Shown here: positions 59,007 through 64,000 of the stretch, piece by piece
How the letters are laid out: every line of letters starts with the position of its first letter
Numbering within the stretch: the stretch's first letter is position 1
Origin: Dasypus novemcinctus
Taxonomy: Eukaryota > Chordata > Mammalia > Cingulata > Dasypodidae
DNA: 64,000 nucleotides
Assembly (NCBI RefSeq): GCF_030445035.2
Contig: NC_080689.1
Location: 26,503,278-26,567,277 of the forward strand
Direction: 5' to 3'
The notes under the pieces: model-generated
What the model was told of the DNA's origin: nothing
What the model saw: the letters and a program-made list of their open reading frames with translations, nothing else
Database searches by the model: none
Translations under genes and position numbers: made by a program

Positions 59007-59364
59007 GTAAGGACACAGATAAACCGAGACCTTTAGTTTAAACTATTGATCATTCATGAAGTATAAGTATTATAAATTGCTTCCAAGAATTTTATAACCC
59101 TTCTTTGCTTAAAAGCAGCAGATGGGCTAACAGCCACCTCATAAACCAGCCATGTTACCTCAGGCTTTTACCGCATTCATGAATGTTTACTTACAGTGTT
59201 GAGACAATGATGAACTATGTCTTAGTTGAGTTCTGCTGTAGGGGATGTTTTTGGAGATTACGAAAAAGCCTTAAAAATTAATATTTACTTTACTTTCAAC
59301 CAATATTATTGAATCCCTGCTATGTGCTGGTCTTTTTGTCACACAATAACTATGTAGGTGAGTA

Positions 59365-59475
59365 TGTAATATCCCATTTTACAGTTGAGGAAATTTAGGC
59401 TTATGAAAGTTAAGTAATTTGCCCAGGGTCACAAAACTAAGTAGCAAGGCTGGGATTGGAAGTTAGGTGTCTGAT
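59365..59475 (+). repeat. MIR relic, sense, good match
   Basis: CCCATTTTACAGTTGAGGAAATTTAGGC... TTAAGTAATTTGCCCAGGGTCACAAAACTAAG is an unmistakable MIR core. Confidence 0.85.
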
Positions 59476-59885
59476 ACAGTGAAGAAAAAGTTCCATAGAT
59501 AAAAGCACATATTTTTTTAATTCCAAAGCTACAAAGTGCTCATTGTAAAATAAACTTGATCAGGACAGAGGAGTATAAGTGAAATATGAAAGCCCATCCC
59601 ACCCCCTTCACCATCCTTCTGTCCAAGCATAACCACTGTTAGTAGTGTGATATAAATTCTGCCATGTCTTTCCTCTGTCTAGTGTACTCTTCAGTGTATC
59701 ATACTTCCTGTCTTCTTGAAAAGAAAATCATTGAATCGATGAAATGGAATTAATTATATATCTTTATTAGAATAAACATCTACCTTTAAACAATAACTGA
59801 AACATTCATTCAGCTAATGTTAGGCATCGAAATGTAGAGATTCAAAGAAGAATAGAACTCTCTCTCCTAGGGACTTGTAATCTAG

Positions 59886-60055
59886 TGCAGTGGTTCTTAA
59901 TTTATTTTTGAGACCGTAATTATGGACTCCTTTGAGAGTCAGATATGAGATCTGGACATTCTCCCCAGAAGAACACAAACCTACATAAATTTTTCCCTGT
60001 AATTCAGGGAATTCATGAACACCCTGAGAGTATATGGACCCCTGATGTTACAGAA
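59886..60055. repeat. Non-autonomous hAT-Charlie relic
   Basis: GCAGTGGTTCTTAATTTATTTTTGAGACC at the left and TATGGACCCCTGATGTTA at the right. Same family as 55930. Confidence 0.6.
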
Positions 60056-60059
60056 GTGA

Positions 60060-61645
60060 AAGGGACTTTTAAATTAATAATTTGACATAAATGCTGTAAT
60101 AGAAGTGTGAACAAGATACCAGGGCAGGAGAGAAAAGCTTAATTCTACCAGGTCATGTCAAGGAAGACAGGGAGAAAAGACGATGGCACAGAATCTTGAA
60201 GGATACTAGAACTTTGCCAGCTAGCTCAGGCAGGGAAAGGATGTCCACTGAGAAAAAAGCATTTGTAAAGCCCAGAGGACAGAAAGAACAGGGATGGCAA
60301 GTCTTTCCTTGGGATTGGAGCCCAGGGTGTGTATGGGGAGTGACTGAAGAAGAATCTGCAGAGCTAAGCAGATGCCAGGTCATGAAGGGGTTTGTCTGTT
60401 GTGTTAGGGTGTTTGAATTCTGGGGATCTTGATCCAGATTTTCATAGATAGATAATAATTCTGTAGTTAATGAATGATTACATAAATGATCACAGAAATA
60501 TTAATTTTGATCGTGGAGTAAGATATAAAGAGCAGATAAGACCATTTGATTCAGACCTGTTGGGGGTCATATATTAAATAATATGCTCAAAGATAAATTG
60601 CCAAAATCAAATGGAATCAACTGGAAGGCCATTGCTGTTACAAAGGAAATTGGGAGAATAAAGCACTGAAGCTGTGTTTGTAAAGTAAAAGGGCTATAAT
60701 TAAAACTCAAAATTTGGACACCCATCTCTGGTGAGTCCAGGCGCAATCAAGCTACTGTCAGTCACTCAGGCACTCCTGGCTTCCCACACTGCTCCAGGAA
60801 CTCCACATGGGATCTTTGGTTTCCCCTTGGCCCTTCCTCTTGCAGCAAACAGGAAAAGGAAAGGGGGTAAAATGGGTCCGTTTCTTAACATTTCTGTACT
60901 GAGCATGGATTACTTTTATAAATATTTCTAACTGACTAAAATATAATTTAATTTTAAAGCATCTGTAGTATAAAGCAAGGCTTACAAATAATATCAGAAC
61001 TGGTTAATATTATTTGGCTGTACTTAGCATAATATACCTAAATAAAAAAATCCAGTATTAGTCTCAGTTCCTACTTCTTGGCAATGGCTTCATAATAAGG
61101 TGAGCCTAAAGTCTTCTCAGGGATATTTTAATTAATAAATATATATTTTTATTATTAATTTAAAATTTTAGTTATTAGCATTTTAGTTATGGGTGCTATA
61201 AAGGCTACAAAGACTAAATTGTAACATATGGTATATATGCTATTTTTTGTGTACAATGTATCTTGTAAAATTATTTTTAAATACCAAGAAGCATTTGGTC
61301 TTTGCCAAAAGGTAGCGCTCTGAAAGATTTTGGTCTGCATATGTAGAGAGTGGAGTTTTGTTAACATATACTTTTCAGTTTAGATGAAATAACATTGATT
61401 TTACCATTTACCTTTTCCAGCTCATTAATAAAAATTGGGCGTTCTTGCCATTAATATGAAAAAAAAAAGTTCTGTGTTTTCTTTAGGGAAAGAAATCATT
61501 TGGCATAAGCACCCCTGGAATTCATTTTAACTGGGATAAACATGTGCTAAGTACCCACTGCAAAAATTCTCAAATTTTCACAGGTCGGAAGAACGTGAAC
61601 AAATGATATAATTTACTTATCTTTAACACTCAGGCTAATTTTGGC
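60060..61645. other. Intergenic, no gene seen
   Basis: Short frames at 60153-60432 and 60731-60931 carry no recognisable motif or splice context. No promoter or RNA gene is seen. Confidence 0.3.
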
Positions 61646-61659
61646 TCCCCCCCCCCCCA
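61646..61659. repeat. Poly-C run
   Basis: A run of about 12-14 C in CTCCCCCCCCCCCCAT. Confidence 0.7.
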
Positions 61660-61784
61660 TAAAATATCTGAGCATTTAAGAATAAATAATTACTTAAAAA
61701 TTGCTTACCACTGAGTAAAATTATTACTGTAAAAAGATGCTTGTCCTGAGGCTTCAAGTCCAGCACTCTCGTTTGATAACACCA

Positions 61785-62125
61785 GGTACATGCCAGGTGC
61801 TGTGGGATATGAATAAGAAGTGATCTTTGCCCTAATGGGGTTTACAGTGTTGTATGGAAAATAAACATAAAGCCTATTATCTATAACTCCTAGCAGGGAA
61901 AAATACTAATAAGTTTTGAGAGGGCAGTAGAAGAGGGATGGACTTACTGTGACTTAGAAGATCAGGGCAGCCTTCATAGAGAAGGTGGTATTTGGATTGA
62001 GCCTTGAAGGATGAGAAATATTTCATTAGGTAAGGAAAGATATTTGAGATATTGAGGATGGGAGGAGCAAAGGCACAGAGGCATAAAATAACTTGGGATG
62101 AATGGAATGCATGAATGTTGATCAT
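61785..62125. repeat. Ancient LINE-derived relic, family uncertain
   Basis: GTACATGCCAGGTGCTGTGGG... CAGCCTTCATAGAGAAGGTGG... GAGCCTTGAAGGATGAG are widespread mammalian repeat phrases, and the same class is found at 21340-22100. Confidence 0.4.
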
Positions 62126-62149
62126 CTACACAAATGGTTTTTAATTACT

Positions 62150-63095
62150 ATAAAATTTTATTAGAAATACCATAAAATAGAGAAATAAATCAAGTACATT
62201 CAACTAGACTGGCCACAAGTTGTTACGGCTGCACGATTATATGAACTTAAGTCTAACTGGCTACAGGGACTCTGGGATAGGAGCCCCAGGGGATAAGGTG
62301 AGGTAGTGATTTCCAGAGCTGATGAGCTGGGGTTGGTGAGATGGGCCTCCAGAGCTTTCAAATTAAATTTCCACAGGCAGAGCTGAGTCGAGCTCCCAGA
62401 TGCCTTAGACTAAATAGCTGACATTGGTTCCAAGGGAGTTTCTCGCAGTATTCCACGTCTGAACAGAGGAGAGGCCGGTCCCCCTGGGAGGAGGGTGGAA
62501 GGGGGCACCCACGAGGCAGTGCTCAGCCTCCCTCCCAGGGCCAATGGCAGCTCCTTCTGACCTCATGCTGGCTATACCACCCAGCAAAACAAAATTCCAC
62601 AGCAAAACCAGACTCCCCCTTCTTCGAAGGCTTTTCGGTGACCATCTGTTGCTGTTCAAATTGGCCTTTCAGATACCCAACCCTTACCCCAAACACACAC
62701 ACACACTCTCCAGTTTATCAAGGCATCCCTTTCAGTCACTCAAGCCACTTTCTTTGAGAGAAGAAAAGTAGTTTCTCTCTCTCATTACACTTCCAGGGAT
62801 GTTCGGCCCCGCTCAAAGAGTAGTGCACAGGCAGCTCTTCAATCCAGCTCTAACCCCATCTTCCAAAAGAAGCTGCCAAGAAGCATTGCTGGTGGACTCC
62901 CTCCCTGCCCGCAGCTGGGCTGAGGATGTGCTTGGGTCACAAGTGCTCGATTCTGGCTCCTGCATGCTCACTATAAAAGAAGTAAGCACCCTTCTACCCC
63001 CGCTGGAGGATCTTTGAATCTAGAACTCAACATTTGCTTTTCCTTTCATCTCTATTGATTCTAGAGCGGGCTAAGCTTCCGGCTTTGTCCTAGGT
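62150..63095. other. Intergenic, GC-richer, no gene seen
   Basis: Minus and plus frames of 72-84 codons overlap here at 62405-63017; no known domain, and no strong splice pair. A short CA repeat is at 62694-62706. Confidence 0.3.
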
Positions 63096-63099
63096 AAAA

Positions 63100-63300
63100 T
63101 TGTGAAGGATGGTAATAATAACTACCGTTTATCACACAGAGACTGAGCTTCCTTCACTAACTCATTTGATCAATTTTCTATTTTCCAAAAGAAACCAGAT
63201 TCAGTGAGGTTAAGTTTCCCCAAGATCGAACAACGATTGAAATCATGGAGATGAGATTTGATCTTGCAGACCTCAGAGCTCAGATTCCTTCTCCCTAGCC
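63100..63300 (+). repeat. MIR relic, sense
   Basis: GATGGTAATAATAACTACCG... CAATTTTCTATTTTCCAAAAGAAACC... GAGGTTAAGTTTCCCCAAGATCG is a MIR core. Confidence 0.7.
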
Positions 63301-63599
63301 GGCTGGCACCTGCTTGGCTGTCAGTGTTGCTCTCAGCTAGCTGGTGTTTGCTCATACCAGAGTAAGGTGTGTTCCAAGGAAATCTCTCAAACTCCAAAGG
63401 AATAATTTTTTATAGTGGTGATGACAGGCAGTGAGGTTGATATATTTGGGCAAGAGGCCTGCCCTGCCAGGCATTTCATTTCACACATATGGAGCTCACC
63501 TCACTGAGATTAAAGCAGTGTTATAAAATCACTGTATTTATACAAGAAGTTGGGACTCCGTTGGGAACCATTTTCTTACTTCTGTCAAATAGGATAATC

Positions 63600-63715
63600 T
63601 GGAAGACCCAGGAAGAACAGGAGTGACCTAGGAGCCCATGATTTAGTCAAGTCACTGAGCCTCTCTGGACCTCACGTTCCTTGTTTGTAAAATGATGGGG
63701 TCTGGCTGGCAGATG
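63600..63715 (-). repeat. MIR relic, antisense
   Basis: AGTCAAGTCACTGAGCCTCTCTGGACCTCACGTTCCTTGTTTGTAAAATGATGGGG is the reversed MIR core. Confidence 0.8.
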
Positions 63716-64000
63716 TCTGTGGAAGGTTTTTGTTCTGAATTTCTTTACCACTCTATGCTAAAGCCTTGGTTTATACTGAAGCATTTTTGGTGGGTGTGGT
63801 TTGGTTTTGTTTTTGCTTTTCAGAACTAGCGAGATTGGATGACTCATTTATCCAGCACATACTTGTGCGGAGCTAGCTCTGTGCTAGACCCTGTTCCAGA
63901 CCGTGGGGAATGCAGTGTTTGAACAAAATTGTCTATGTCCCCACGAGGTGGAAGAGGCAGGCAGTGATGGTCAATGGACAAATAAATATATAACATTGTC

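Noticed and set aside
62405..63017. Overlapping frames of 72-84 codons
   Set aside because: No family resemblance, both strands open, no promoter or splice sites.
54500..64000. ARHGEF33 coding exons
   Set aside because: Gene order predicts ARHGEF33 to the right, but I found no stretch coding its N-terminal coiled coil or RhoGEF domain.

Overview
This is a mammalian nuclear DNA window. The repeats point to a xenarthran, most likely an armadillo such as Dasypus. It carries dozens of tRNA-derived SINE copies of the DAS-SINE type, with a tRNA-like head, a pol III B-box of the form GGTTCAAACCC and a poly-A tail. It also has several L1 insertions and a family of about 0.4-0.6 kb MaLR-like solo LTRs that begin TGTAGCAG and end CTAATACA. 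No bacterial, phage or CRISPR content is present.

Three gene signals are solid. (1) The 5' end of DHX57 on the minus strand: a non-coding first exon ending at 24231, the start-codon exon at 5306-5523 and the next coding exon at 2744-2902. The gene continues off the left edge. (2) MORN2 on the plus strand, from a first exon ending at 24467 through exons at 30460-30510, 30917-31023 and 32219-32355 to a last exon at 41764-42000. The last two exons encode exactly 79 residues, and the upstream exons stay open in the same frame. The two genes start back to back in one CpG island with ETS, CCAAT, CRE-like and RFX X-box motifs. (3) A processed RPL23A retrocopy at 20069-20620 with an intact 156-codon frame, lying inside an old L1. 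The DHX57-MORN2 order matches human 2p22.1, where ARHGEF33 follows. I found no ARHGEF33 coding exon, so 42-64 kb is read as intergenic or 5' flanking DNA, with two weak splice-bounded exon candidates.

Layout: 0-24 kb is DHX57 intronic sequence dominated by L1 fragments, including one insertion at 6191-13880 bounded by a perfect 14-bp target duplication. 23.9-24.6 kb is the shared promoter. 24.5-42 kb is MORN2, whose introns hold a Charlie hAT transposon, MIR/L2/HAL1 relics and nested L1-LTR-SINE insertions. 42-52 kb is a second near-full-length antisense L1 starting right after the MORN2 poly-A signal, itself hit by a hAT element, an LTR, an unidentified retropseudogene and at least seven SINEs. 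52-64 kb is repeat-poorer, with ancient MIR/L2/hAT relics.

Nothing here looks like a new defence or metabolic system. The most interesting points are the promoter X-box, the MORN2 reading frame that extends upstream of the 79-residue start without an ATG, and well-preserved nested insertions. Nearly all long ORFs are translations of SINE or L1 sequence.
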